From positions 62,001-126,000 of the forward strand of contig NZ_DATESC010000015.1 in assembly GCF_035271045.1 (NCBI RefSeq): DNA of 64,000 bases, in the 5' to 3' direction. The stretch is from Marinospirillum sp035271045. Its GTDB lineage: Bacteria; Pseudomonadota; Gammaproteobacteria; Pseudomonadales; Halomonadaceae. Position numbers and translations under genes: made by a program. The notes under the pieces were generated by a model. The model was not told the DNA's origin, made no database searches, and worked only from the letters and a program-made list of their open reading frames with translations. Position 1 is the first letter of the stretch; every line of letters begins with the position of its first letter. Positions 53,439-61,573 of the stretch are shown here, piece after piece.

Positions 53439-53968
53439 CCCAACCTGCCTTTTTTTTTAAGCAGCTAGCCTCTGCCTTGTTGCTGTTAGTTTTTAGTAGT
53501 CAGGTTTTTTCATTACCAAAAGACCGTGAGCTACCTTTATCAGTTGCCGCACAACAGATGCAATGGAACAACCAACAGCAGCGAGCGATTTACCAAGGTC
53601 AAGTTGAGCTTCATCAAGGTGAACTGCTGCTTAAATCAGCGCAGCTTGAAATACAACGCAACGCTGCCGGTGAATTAGAACAAGCCATTGCCACCCAACC
53701 CCAAGGTCAAGCCTATCTGCGAGACTTGCCCGACACTGCTAAACCGGAAATTGAAGCTTGGGGTGAAAGCATTGATTACCTACCAGCAAAAAACTTAGTC
53801 ATTCTAACCGGCAAAGCGCGTTTAACGCAGGGTAACGACAGTTTTACTGGGCATAAGCTAACCTACAACTTAGTCACGCAAGACATTCAAGCTGAACAAA
53901 AATCCAGCAGCGATGCCCGTATTGAAATCATTTTAACGCCTGCAACGTCAGGAAAGAAAAATGACTAA
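53435..53968 (+). CDS. lptA: LPS transport periplasmic bridge protein LptA
   Basis: LptA forms the periplasmic beta-jellyroll bridge for LPS. A signal peptide (about residues 1-26, LLLVFSSQVFSLP) is followed by the OstA-like domain with AIYQGQVELHQGELLLKSAQ and VILTGKARLTQGNDSFTGHK. The protein has 177 residues. It overlaps lptC by four and lptB by eight bases. Confidence 0.93.
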   Translation: MTQPAFFFKQLASALLLLVFSSQVFSLPKDRELPLSVAAQQMQWNNQQQRAIYQGQVELHQGELLLKSAQLEIQRNAAGELEQAIATQPQGQAYLRDLPDTAKPEIEAWGESIDYLPAKNLVILTGKARLTQGNDSFTGHKLTYNLVTQDIQAEQKSSSDARIEIILTPATSGKKND

Positions 53969-54704
53969 ATGCTTACAAGTCAAGTCTTTACAAGCCAATC
54001 ACTTACAAAAAAGTTATAAGGGTCGCCAAGTCGTTAAAGGCATTAGCATCACTATCAATCAAGGTGAGATTGTTGGTTTACTTGGCCCTAACGGTGCAGG
54101 AAAAACGACTTCCTTTTACATGGTTGTCGGCTTAGTTAAAGCCGATGCCGGCAGTATTTTTTTAGATGGCCAAGACATCACCCAATTGCCCATGCACGGC
54201 CGTGCTAGGGCAGGTTTGGGTTATTTACCACAAGAAGCCTCCATATTTAGAAAACTAAGTGTTGAAGATAACTTATTAGCCATTTTAGAACTGCGCAAAG
54301 AGTTGAATAAAGCCCAACGCAATGCCCTGCTTGAAGGACTGTTAAATGAGTTTTCGATTACTCATATTCGTAAAAGCAAAGGCATGAGCTTATCAGGCGG
54401 TGAAAGACGACGTGTAGAAATTGCTCGCGCTTTGGCAACCGAACCTGACTTTATATTACTTGACGAACCTTTTGCCGGCGTTGACCCAATTTCTGTGGCT
54501 GAAATCATGGGCATTATTCGGCAATTACAAAGTAAACATATTGGTGTATTAATTACCGACCACAACGTCCGTGAAACACTAGAGATTTGTGAAAGGGCTT
54601 ACATTGTTAGCGAAGGTGCTATTATCGCCCAAGGCAATGCGGAACAAATTTTAAACAACGCTGACGTTAGAAGGGTTTACCTTGGCGAACAATTTAAAAT
54701 TTAA
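53961..54704 (+). CDS. lptB: LPS export ATPase LptB
   Basis: LptB is the ATPase of the LPS extractor. Walker A LLGPNGAGKTT, the LptB-specific ARAGLGYLPQEASIFRKLS, signature LSGGERRR, Walker B FILLDEPFAGVDP and ITDHNVRETL are all present. The protein has 247 residues. It starts inside the lptA end, behind AGGAAAG, and precedes rpoN as in most gammaproteobacteria. Confidence 0.97.
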   Translation: MTKCLQVKSLQANHLQKSYKGRQVVKGISITINQGEIVGLLGPNGAGKTTSFYMVVGLVKADAGSIFLDGQDITQLPMHGRARAGLGYLPQEASIFRKLSVEDNLLAILELRKELNKAQRNALLEGLLNEFSITHIRKSKGMSLSGGERRRVEIARALATEPDFILLDEPFAGVDPISVAEIMGIIRQLQSKHIGVLITDHNVRETLEICERAYIVSEGAIIAQGNAEQILNNADVRRVYLGEQFKI

Positions 54705-54709
54705 AATTC

Positions 54710-54741
54710 ACTTTTTAAAAGTCTACTTTTTTTAAAAAGTC
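54710..54741. repeat. Two adjacent AT-rich palindromic units upstream of rpoN
   Basis: ACTTTTTAAAAGTC (54710-54723) is followed directly by TACTTTTTTTAAAAAGTC (54724-54741). Each can fold on itself, or the two can pair with each other. They fill most of the 55-base lptB-rpoN spacer. A weak terminator or regulatory hairpin is possible. Confidence 0.45.
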
Positions 54742-54759
54742 TCAATGGGCTAAATTTTT

Positions 54760-56259
54760 ATGGCGATGAAACCCAGCCTTGGGCTGAATATCTCACAAGG
54801 TCTAGTGATTACACCTCAGCTACAGCAGGCTATTTACCTGCTCCAGCTTTCTACACTTGATCTACAACAAGAAATAAAGCAAGCCCTAGAGGCCAACCCT
54901 TTGCTTGAGCTGGAAGACGATGAGCAACCACTGATTACTGCTGACCCGTTTGATACGTCTACCCGTGAAGCAAAAAAAGCAGAAGAACAACAAGAAGCAG
55001 CACCCACCGAAATGAACCAGTGGGAAGAGCAAAATATTCCTGAAGAATTAGCCGTTGATACAGTTTGGGACGATATTTACAGTCAAGATTACAGCACTAG
55101 CTTAGGCAGTAGCAGCCATTCAGACGAATACGAAGACTATGCACGTGATACGCCCATTAGCACCTTGTCTGACCACCTCTTGTGGCAACTCAACTTAAAT
55201 ATTCATAACACCACCGATCGGTTAATTGGCGAAACCCTAATCGACAGCATCAATGCAGAAGGTTATTTACGTGATGATTTGGATGCGATTACTGAAGGTT
55301 TACAAAGGCAAAATCCTGAATTCATCGAACTAACCACCGCTGAAGTGCATACCGTTCTTAAATTAATCCAGCGTTTTGATCCGCCCGGTGTAGGTGCTAG
55401 AGACTTAAAAGAATGCCTTGCCTTGCAGCTAGAACAGTTGCCTGCTGACACACCTTATTTAAGCCAAACGATAAAACTGGTCGATCTTTACTTAGAAATA
55501 TTAGCCGCCCGTGATTACCGTTTTTTAATACGCCGTTTAAAACTAACCGGTGAAGATCAGTTGCATGAAGTCATTAGCTTAATTCAACAATTAAATCCAC
55601 GCCCTGGCAATAGCATTGAAAGCGAAGCTTCAAGTTACATCACACCCGACCTATTACTGACCCGCACCGAACACGGCTGGCAAGTTGAACTTAACCCTGA
55701 AACTCAGCCCAAGCTGCGCGTGCAATCTAACTACAACGACTTAATTAATCGTGCCGATTCAACCGCAACCAAAGACTATTTAAAAAGCCACCACCGCGAC
55801 GCACAATGGCTAATTAAAAGCCTACAAAGTCGCAGCGAAACCCTTTTAAAAGTCGGTAGTAAAATTGTTGAACGCCAGCAAGCTTTTTTAGAAAAAGGTG
55901 ATGAGTTCATGGTGCCAATGGTATTGGCTGACATTGCCGATGCCATTGAAATGCACGAATCAACCATTTCACGCGCCACCACACAAAAATACATTCACAC
56001 GCCACGCGGTATTTATGAATTAAAATACTTTTTTTCTAGCCACGTTGGTACCAGTACAGGCGGCGAAGCATCTTCAACAGCCATCCGCGCCATGCTTAAA
56101 AAACTGATTGCGGATGAACCACCTAGAAAACCGCTTTCAGACAGTAAACTTGCTGACTTACTGGCTAAAACAGGCATACAGATTGCAAGGCGCACTGTTG
56201 CTAAGTACCGTGAAGCAATGAACATTTCAGCATCCAGTGAAAGAAAGCGCTTGCGCTAA
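54760..56259 (+). CDS. rpoN: RNA polymerase sigma-54 factor RpoN
   Basis: Sigma-54 recognises -24/-12 promoters and needs enhancer-binding activators. The N-terminal activator-interacting region begins LGLNISQGLVITPQLQQAIYLLQLSTLDLQQEI, an acidic region II spans about 55-120, and the C-terminal RpoN box ARRTVAKYRE is intact near residue 485. The 499-residue length is typical. The order lptB-rpoN-hpf-ptsN-rapZ-ptsO is conserved in gammaproteobacteria. No -24/-12 site was found in the window. Confidence 0.97.
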   Translation: MAMKPSLGLNISQGLVITPQLQQAIYLLQLSTLDLQQEIKQALEANPLLELEDDEQPLITADPFDTSTREAKKAEEQQEAAPTEMNQWEEQNIPEELAVDTVWDDIYSQDYSTSLGSSSHSDEYEDYARDTPISTLSDHLLWQLNLNIHNTTDRLIGETLIDSINAEGYLRDDLDAITEGLQRQNPEFIELTTAEVHTVLKLIQRFDPPGVGARDLKECLALQLEQLPADTPYLSQTIKLVDLYLEILAARDYRFLIRRLKLTGEDQLHEVISLIQQLNPRPGNSIESEASSYITPDLLLTRTEHGWQVELNPETQPKLRVQSNYNDLINRADSTATKDYLKSHHRDAQWLIKSLQSRSETLLKVGSKIVERQQAFLEKGDEFMVPMVLADIADAIEMHESTISRATTQKYIHTPRGIYELKYFFSSHVGTSTGGEASSTAIRAMLKKLIADEPPRKPLSDSKLADLLAKTGIQIARRTVAKYREAMNISASSERKRLR

Positions 56260-56369
56260 GCATTAAATGTCAAGTGTTATTTTGCTACAAACAGCAAGCA
56301 TCAGGGGTTTGCTTTATGACGAAAAGCGTTACAATGAAAATGTAATAATTAAATTCCAAGGAGCGCAAC

Positions 56370-56675
56370 ATGCAAATAAATATTACTGGTCATCACGTTG
56401 AATTAACGCCAGCATTACGTGAGTTTGTAGAAAATAAATTTTCTAAGTTAGAACGTTTTTTTGACCAAATTACAAGTGTTCAAGTGACTTTGACGGTTGA
56501 TAAACTGCGTCAAATTGCTGAATCAGATATTAAAGTTGCTGGTGGTGAAGTTCACGCTTCATCTGAAAGCGAAGATATGTATGCCTCTATTGACCAGCTG
56601 ATCGACAAATTAGAACGCCAGCTCGTTAAACATAAAGAAAAAGCTCAGGCTCGCCAACAGGGCGCCACCCACTAA
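56370..56675 (+). CDS. hpf: Short ribosome hibernation promoting factor HPF
   Basis: The short HPF of 101 residues helps form inactive 100S ribosomes with RMF in stationary phase. The sequence QINITGHHVELTPALREFV and a basic C-terminal tail are typical. A strong AAGGAG site precedes it. The spacer from rpoN is 110 bases with no clear terminator. Confidence 0.95.
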   Translation: MQINITGHHVELTPALREFVENKFSKLERFFDQITSVQVTLTVDKLRQIAESDIKVAGGEVHASSESEDMYASIDQLIDKLERQLVKHKEKAQARQQGATH

Positions 56676-56694
56676 ACGGTCATACCTGTCCAAT

Positions 56695-57153
56695 ATGCAG
56701 ATTAACGAAATCCTGACCCTTGAGCGCACCTTATTTGGTGTGCCTGGGGGCAGCAAAAAACGTGTACTAGAGTACTTCAGTAAATTCATTACCCAACAAA
56801 ATCCTCAGCTTGATGCTGAAGAGATTTTTTCTAGACTGATTGCTAGGGAACGTTTGGGTAGTACGGGTATTGGTGATGGGGTTGCTTTACCTCATTGCCG
56901 TATTAGCAACTGCACTGAAGCTGTAGGTACTTTTATACGCCTTAGGGATAAAATCGACTTTGATGCCATTGACGGACAACCCGTAGATCTAATTTTTTTG
57001 CTTCTGGTACCAGAAGAAGCCAATGAAGTCCATTTGCAAACCCTAGCCTTGCTTGCAGAACGCTTTTCAAGTGAAGAGCTACGCAAGGAGCTACGCAAAA
57101 CAGACCAACCAGAACAGTTTTATCAGCTTATCTGTACACCAACTAGCGCTTAA
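56695..57153 (+). CDS. ptsN: PTS IIA-like nitrogen regulatory protein PtsN
   Basis: PtsN (EIIA-Ntr) belongs to the nitrogen phosphotransferase chain and controls potassium transport and other targets by protein contact. The EIIA fold has the phosphorylated histidine H67 in GVALPHCRI. The 152-residue length is normal. It is 19 bases after hpf and is followed by rapZ after 24. ptsP is not in the window. Confidence 0.96.
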   Translation: MQINEILTLERTLFGVPGGSKKRVLEYFSKFITQQNPQLDAEEIFSRLIARERLGSTGIGDGVALPHCRISNCTEAVGTFIRLRDKIDFDAIDGQPVDLIFLLLVPEEANEVHLQTLALLAERFSSEELRKELRKTDQPEQFYQLICTPTSA

Positions 57154-57177
57154 TTAAGCTAAATTAAAGAGGCCTGT

Positions 57178-58044
57178 ATGCAACTTGTCATTATTAGTGG
57201 TCGCTCAGGATCTGGGAAAAGTGCTGCACTGCATGCACTGGAGGATCTAGGCTATTACGCCATAGACAATTTGCCTGCAGGCTTACTTATTCCGCTGACT
57301 AAGCAATCGGGAGTACAAGATAATCTTAGCCGTGTTGCGGTTAGTATTGATGCACGTAACCTGTCACAAGACTTAAACAACTTCCCTAGTATTATGCAAG
57401 CACTCATCGCCGAAGGTGTGGAAGTCTTGGTGGTTTACTTAAATGCCAGCGCTAAAACGTTAATGGAGCGCTTTTCTGCTACGCGCCGCCGTCACCCTTT
57501 AGCGCGTGATGGTCAGTTATCCCTAAGCGAAGCCATTGAACATGAACAGCAATTGCTTGACCCGCTGGCTAGTCTAGCGCAGCTTAACCTAGACACCACA
57601 CGCCTTTCTGTACATGAACTGCGTAATACCATTGCTGAACAAGTTGCCCGTAAACCTCAACAAGCACCAACATTACTGTTTCAATCCTTTGGTTTTAAAA
57701 AGGGCGTACCCTTGGATGCGGATTTAATTTACGATGTGCGCTGCTTACCCAACCCTTTTTGGGATATTTCTTTACGAGAAAAAACGGGGCAAGACTCAGC
57801 GGTGGTTAATTTTTTAAACCAGCACCCACTGCCAAAACAAATGTTTGAAGATATCAGTCGCTTTGTCGAAAATTGGCTGCCACATTACATAGAAAGTAAC
57901 CGTAGCTACATTACTGTTGCGATAGGTTGTACCGGCGGCCAACACCGTTCGGTATTTCTTGCCGAACGCTTAGGTCAACACTTTTCGCAACAACAGCCCG
58001 ATGTACAAATTCGCCATCGAGACTTAAATGCTGGAAAAGCTTGA
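57178..58044 (+). CDS. rapZ: RNase adapter protein RapZ
   Basis: RapZ is an RNA- and nucleotide-binding protein; in E. coli it guides RNase E to the small RNA GlmZ and senses glucosamine-6-phosphate. The Walker A loop GRSGSGKS is at residues 8-15, the Walker B-like region VLVVYLNAS around 83, and the C-terminal sugar-binding domain contains AIGCTGGQHRSVFLAERL. The protein has 288 residues. It abuts ptsO without a gap. The GlmZ system may not exist in this lineage, so the target is uncertain. Confidence 0.96.
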   Translation: MQLVIISGRSGSGKSAALHALEDLGYYAIDNLPAGLLIPLTKQSGVQDNLSRVAVSIDARNLSQDLNNFPSIMQALIAEGVEVLVVYLNASAKTLMERFSATRRRHPLARDGQLSLSEAIEHEQQLLDPLASLAQLNLDTTRLSVHELRNTIAEQVARKPQQAPTLLFQSFGFKKGVPLDADLIYDVRCLPNPFWDISLREKTGQDSAVVNFLNQHPLPKQMFEDISRFVENWLPHYIESNRSYITVAIGCTGGQHRSVFLAERLGQHFSQQQPDVQIRHRDLNAGKA

Positions 58045-58314
58045 ATGCTGGAAAAAACAGTTACTTTAACCAATAAACGTGGTCTACACGTTCGTGCTGC
58101 AACGCGTGTAGTACAAACGTGCCAGCAGTATCAAGCCTTAACTGAAATTTGCCTGAATGAGCGAACTGCTAACGCCCGCAATATTATGCAGCTATTAATG
58201 TTGGCTGCACCTTGCGGAACAGCGCTAATGTTACGCACTGAAGGCGAAGATGAACACCAAGCCATGGCCGCCTTAGAAGCCTTGGTACTTAACCGTTTTG
58301 ATGAAGAAGACTAA
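58045..58314 (+). CDS. ptsO: Nitrogen PTS phosphocarrier protein NPr (HPr family)
   Basis: NPr passes phosphate from PtsP to PtsN. The active histidine is H15 in RGLHVRAAT. The position that is Ser46 in most HPr proteins is Asn46 here (ARNIMQLLML), so Ser-type regulatory phosphorylation is not possible. The 89-residue length is typical. It starts directly after the rapZ stop and precedes darP by three bases. Confidence 0.95.
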   Translation: MLEKTVTLTNKRGLHVRAATRVVQTCQQYQALTEICLNERTANARNIMQLLMLAAPCGTALMLRTEGEDEHQAMAALEALVLNRFDEED

Positions 58315-58317
58315 TTA

Positions 58318-58827
58318 ATGTACGACTACGATGCAGAAGAAGAGCAAGACTTTGGACCCAGTAAAAGCGAATTAAAGCGCCAAATGTTAGCTTTGCAAGA
58401 AATAGGTAAAAAGCTTTTAGATTTAACCGCAACGCAACTAAAAACGTTAAAGCTAGACGAAGAACTATTGGATGCTTTGGCTGAGCATAAGCGCATTAAA
58501 TCCCACGAAGCGCGTCGTCGTCAGTTACAACGTATCGGTAAATTAATGCGTAGCCGTGATAGCGATAACATCAAAGCGGCAATGGATATTTATGACTCCA
58601 GCTCAGCTGCCCACAATCAGCATTTTCAAAATCTAGAATACTGGCGTGATAAATTGATTGCTGAAGATGCGGCTTTAGCTGAATTTGTAACACTTTGGCC
58701 AGACTGTGAAATACAGTTATTACGCCAACTTATTCGCAATACACGTCAAGAAGCAGCGGCAGAAAAACCACCGGCTAGCTCACGTAAACTCTTTCGTTAT
58801 TTGCGTAAACTCGCTGATCCTAAATAA
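58318..58827 (+). CDS. darP: Ribosome biogenesis factor DarP (YjgA, DUF615)
   Basis: DarP (YjgA) binds late 50S ribosomal precursors. The 169-residue, highly charged helical protein begins with an acidic stretch and PSKSELKRQMLALQEIGKKL, then has EARRRQLQRIGKLMR, the family core. In Pseudomonas yjgA lies a little further along the same region. It is the last gene of the kdsD-to-darP direction, with a hairpin behind it. Confidence 0.93.
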   Translation: MYDYDAEEEQDFGPSKSELKRQMLALQEIGKKLLDLTATQLKTLKLDEELLDALAEHKRIKSHEARRRQLQRIGKLMRSRDSDNIKAAMDIYDSSSAAHNQHFQNLEYWRDKLIAEDAALAEFVTLWPDCEIQLLRQLIRNTRQEAAAEKPPASSRKLFRYLRKLADPK

Positions 58828-58850
58828 CACCAACCGCTCTCCCGCATGAA

Positions 58851-58890
58851 AAAGCCTAACTACTGCTTTGTCATTAGCTAGGCTTTAATC
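58851..58890 (+). terminator. Probable terminator after darP
   Basis: AAAGCCTA at 58851-58858 pairs with TAGGCTTT at 58879-58886, 24 bases past the darP stop; the T-run is short. Confidence 0.6.
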
Positions 58891-58973
58891 TTCATTTACC
58901 ATAAAGTCTAAGTATACTCTTGCTAACAGCTAAGCTAAAGTAATAGAAATTACAAAAAAGGAGTTAGTTAATT

Positions 58974-60572
58974 ATGGATTTTATTGCCAATACAATACAA
59001 TTAATATTGCGTAGCTTAGGTATAAAAAGTTTAAACAAGCAGTTTCTTTTTTCTTATCTTTTAATAACTGCTTTAGTTAGCATTATTTTAATTCAACTTT
59101 TTAGTACCTTTAACAGCAATGCTACGGTTATTAATGTTGCTGCTGCTCAACGTATGTTAAGCCAGAAAATGGCTAAAGAGGCATTATTAATAAGTCAAGG
59201 CTCATCAGACATTGACCGTCTTAACACTACGCTAAACCAATTTGAATCTAGTCATAATGCATTATTAAAAGGTGATGTCAGTCGCAAAATAGCAGCAGCC
59301 AAAGATGCACAAATTATTTATCAGTTAGAATTAGTCCAAGAATTATGGCCAAATTATAAAAATAGTTTATTAGCTTTAACTAAAAACCCTCAAGATACTA
59401 ATGCCAGAGAATTTATAGCCAAGCAATCTTTGGAAGTTTTAAAAGAAATGAATACTGGCGTTGGCTTAATGGAGGAGTTAAGCAATAAAGAAAGCCGTAA
59501 TCAAACCATATTCTCAATGTCAGCAACTTTAGCTATTTTTATAATTATATCATTAGGAAGAATATTTGGTATTAATGTACTTATGCATCAAATTGATAGA
59601 TTAAGGGATCATTTAAGTTACGTTGGTAAAGGTGATTTTTCACGTACTTTAAGAATTGAAACCAATGATAATGAAATAGGTCAAATGTTTATTACTTATA
59701 ACATAATGGTTAAAGAAACGTGCAAAATTGCATCAGGTGTAATTAATAGTAGCAGCGAAGTGAGTGCTACACTAAATAGCGTTACTAGCTTATTACAAAC
59801 AACACTTAAAGGCATTAAAGAACAACACACAGAATTAGATCAAGTAGCTACTGCTATGAATCAAATGGTTTCTACAGTACATGAGGTCTCAAAAAATACA
59901 ACGCTAACCAGCGATTCTGCTTATCAAGCTAGTGATGAGGCGCTTAATGGTCAAAAAATCGTTGGACAAACGATAGCTAGCATTAATAATTTAGCCAAAG
60001 AAATTGAAGTATCCGTCGAAGCGATGAATACCTTACAAAAAGATAGTCAAGAAGTTAGCCAAGTTATGAATGTTATTAGTGAGATTGCTGAACAAACTAA
60101 CTTATTGGCGTTAAATGCTGCTATAGAAGCAGCTAGAGCGGGTGAGCAAGGACGTGGATTTGCTGTTGTAGCCGATGAAGTTCGTAGCTTAGCTCAACGC
60201 AGTCAAAGCTCTACCGATGAAATTAGAAGTATTATTGACAGACTACAGAGTCAATCTAAACGCGCAGCTGAAATAATGAATGCTAGCCAAGTGCAAGCAA
60301 AAAAGACTGTAGCAACGGCAGAAACAGCAGGCATTGCTTTGAACACAATAGTTGGTGCGGTAGAAACGATTACTAATATGAGTAATCAAATCGCTTCAGC
60401 GGCCGAAGAACAAGCCCAAGTAGCTTCAGAAATTGACTCATCTATTATCAATATAACGGGCATTGCAGAAAAAACATCCATAGCAGCGACTAAGACAACC
60501 CATAGTTCTAAGGAAATACATGAGAAGATGCAAGAGCTACATCAACTAGTGGCTCACTTTAAAGTGAGTTAA
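58974..60572 (+). CDS. Methyl-accepting chemotaxis protein with PilJ-type sensor domain
   Basis: The 532-residue receptor has two transmembrane helices (about residues 24-44 and 179-200) around a 135-residue periplasmic domain, a HAMP region (about 200-250) and a cytoplasmic signalling domain whose hairpin tip spans about 369-410 (EIAEQTNLLALNAAIEAARAG, EQGRGFAVVADEVRSLAQRS in two parts). The periplasmic domain opens with AAAQRMLSQKMAKEAL, the motif of the PilJ/NIT-related class; in Pseudomonas McpN this class senses nitrate. No CheBR pentapeptide is seen at the C-terminus. It stands alone and is AT-richer than its neighbours. The ligand is unknown. Confidence 0.9.
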   Translation: MDFIANTIQLILRSLGIKSLNKQFLFSYLLITALVSIILIQLFSTFNSNATVINVAAAQRMLSQKMAKEALLISQGSSDIDRLNTTLNQFESSHNALLKGDVSRKIAAAKDAQIIYQLELVQELWPNYKNSLLALTKNPQDTNAREFIAKQSLEVLKEMNTGVGLMEELSNKESRNQTIFSMSATLAIFIIISLGRIFGINVLMHQIDRLRDHLSYVGKGDFSRTLRIETNDNEIGQMFITYNIMVKETCKIASGVINSSSEVSATLNSVTSLLQTTLKGIKEQHTELDQVATAMNQMVSTVHEVSKNTTLTSDSAYQASDEALNGQKIVGQTIASINNLAKEIEVSVEAMNTLQKDSQEVSQVMNVISEIAEQTNLLALNAAIEAARAGEQGRGFAVVADEVRSLAQRSQSSTDEIRSIIDRLQSQSKRAAEIMNASQVQAKKTVATAETAGIALNTIVGAVETITNMSNQIASAAEEQAQVASEIDSSIINITGIAEKTSIAATKTTHSSKEIHEKMQELHQLVAHFKVS

Positions 60573-60677
60573 TAACCACTTTAATCCATCAAAATAATTC
60601 AAAAAAATATCCACCTAAAACTTGACTTACTTTAACTTTAAAAAGACTTGTAGCCGCTCGAAGCTATTGCTAAAGTA

Positions 60678-60780
60678 GCGGCCTCTTTGGGGAGTAGCCT
60701 GCTTCCATTGTTTGGAAGCGTTCGTATCAACATACTTGGCCTTATGCCATGGTGCGAACACCTATCGGTTGGCGAGACCA
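60678..60780 (+). promoter_or_regulatory. yybP-ykoY manganese riboswitch aptamer
   Basis: The leader has the family landmarks in order: GGGGAGTAGCC at 60689-60699, a hairpin GCTTCC/GGAAGC, the conserved ATCAACATAC at 60726-60735, GCGAAC pairing back with GTTCGT, and the closing GGTTGGCGAGACC at 60767-60779. The sense and distance to mntP fit the Mn2+-activated leader known for E. coli mntP. A further hairpin and possible pseudoknot reach the ribosome-binding site. Confidence 0.9.
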
Positions 60781-60782
60781 TT

Positions 60783-60840
60783 GATCTATTCATGCCTTTA
60801 GTCGGGCGTGTGGATAGATCATGGACTCAATCTGCCCGAC
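60783..60840 (+). promoter_or_regulatory. Expression platform of the mntP leader, possible pseudoknot
   Basis: A 13-pair hairpin (60783-60795 with 60808-60820, three G-T pairs) has in its loop GTCGGGC (60801-60807), the exact complement of GCCCGAC at 60834-60840, which touches the GGAG at 60842-60845. The pairing is seen directly; its role is inferred. Confidence 0.5.
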
Positions 60841-60853
60841 CGGAGTTATTAGT

Positions 60854-61426
60854 ATGAATCCTATCGCACTTATTCTATTGGCTTTTGCCATGTCAACCGA
60901 TGCCTTTGCCGCAGCGATTGGTAAAGGAGCCAGTCTAAAAAAACCTCAGTTTTCAGAAGCCCTAAGAACAGGGTTAATTTTTGGCAGCATTGAAGCAATA
61001 ACGCCTTTAATTGGCTGGTTAATAGGTAAATCAGCAGCAGCTTATGTGCAAGCTTGGGCGCATTGGATTGCTTTTTTATTACTACTGGCTTTGGGTTTAC
61101 ATATGATTTATGAGGGGTTAAGGCCTCATTCAGACGAAATAGAGAAGCCTGCTAGACACTCTTTTATTACAATTTCTTTAACTGCCTTGGGTACTAGCAT
61201 TGATTCAATGGCCGTCGGTATAGGCTTAGCATTTATCAATGTAAATATCTGGATTGCTGCGAGTCTGATTGGTTTAGCAACAACGTTGATGGTAACGCTA
61301 GGTGTTATGATCGGCGGAACAGTGAATGCTTTATTGGGGCATCGAGCTGAAGTTTTTGGTGGTCTTACCCTTATAGCCGTTGGTATCTGGATTTTATCAG
61401 GTCATATTGCTATCAAATACGTTTAA
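60854..61426 (+). CDS. mntP: Manganese efflux pump MntP
   Basis: MntP exports Mn2+. The 190-residue protein has six membrane helices and two inverted repeats with acidic residues: AMSTDAFAAAIGKGA near the start and TALGTSIDSMAVGIGLAF at about residue 115. The ATG at 60854 follows GGAG at 60842-60845; the longer frame to 60821 runs through the regulatory hairpin. The leader is a yybP-ykoY riboswitch, so expression should rise with manganese. Confidence 0.95.
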   Translation: MNPIALILLAFAMSTDAFAAAIGKGASLKKPQFSEALRTGLIFGSIEAITPLIGWLIGKSAAAYVQAWAHWIAFLLLLALGLHMIYEGLRPHSDEIEKPARHSFITISLTALGTSIDSMAVGIGLAFINVNIWIAASLIGLATTLMVTLGVMIGGTVNALLGHRAEVFGGLTLIAVGIWILSGHIAIKYV

Positions 61427-61465
61427 ATTTCTAACGCTATAAATATTCCTAGTCAAAGTACAGTG

Positions 61466-61547
61466 GCCTAGTGGCTAGTAATAAATACACTGCTGCCATC
61501 CTTGGCGGTAGCTGTACCTGCAACGACCGGATGAACAGCCACTAGGC
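61466..61547. repeat. 82-base element closed by a perfect 11-bp inverted repeat
   Basis: GCCTAGTGGCT at 61466-61476 is the exact reverse complement of AGCCACTAGGC at 61537-61547. The 60 bases between contain a second hairpin (GCTGCC with GGTAGC). It occupies the spacer between the converging mntP and prpF genes. There is no T-run on either side, so it is not a simple terminator. It could be a mobile-element remnant, a structured RNA or a 3' end stabiliser. I do not recognise the family. Confidence 0.6.
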
Positions 61548-61573
61548 AATATCAAAATTTCAAAAGCTTACAG

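Noticed and set aside
58902..58929. FliA (sigma-28)-like promoter before the chemoreceptor gene
   Set aside because: TAAAGTCT fits a -35, but the expected GCCGATAA -10 is not found at the right distance (GCTAACAG, 12-base spacing).
60821..60853. 11-codon N-terminal extension of mntP
   Set aside because: The ATG at 60821 lies at the base of the leader hairpin without a ribosome-binding site, while the ATG at 60854 follows GGAG and gives the usual membrane start.
61466..61547. Integron attC site
   Set aside because: The ends do not contain the GTTRRRY/RYYYAAC core sites, and no integrase or cassette structure is near.
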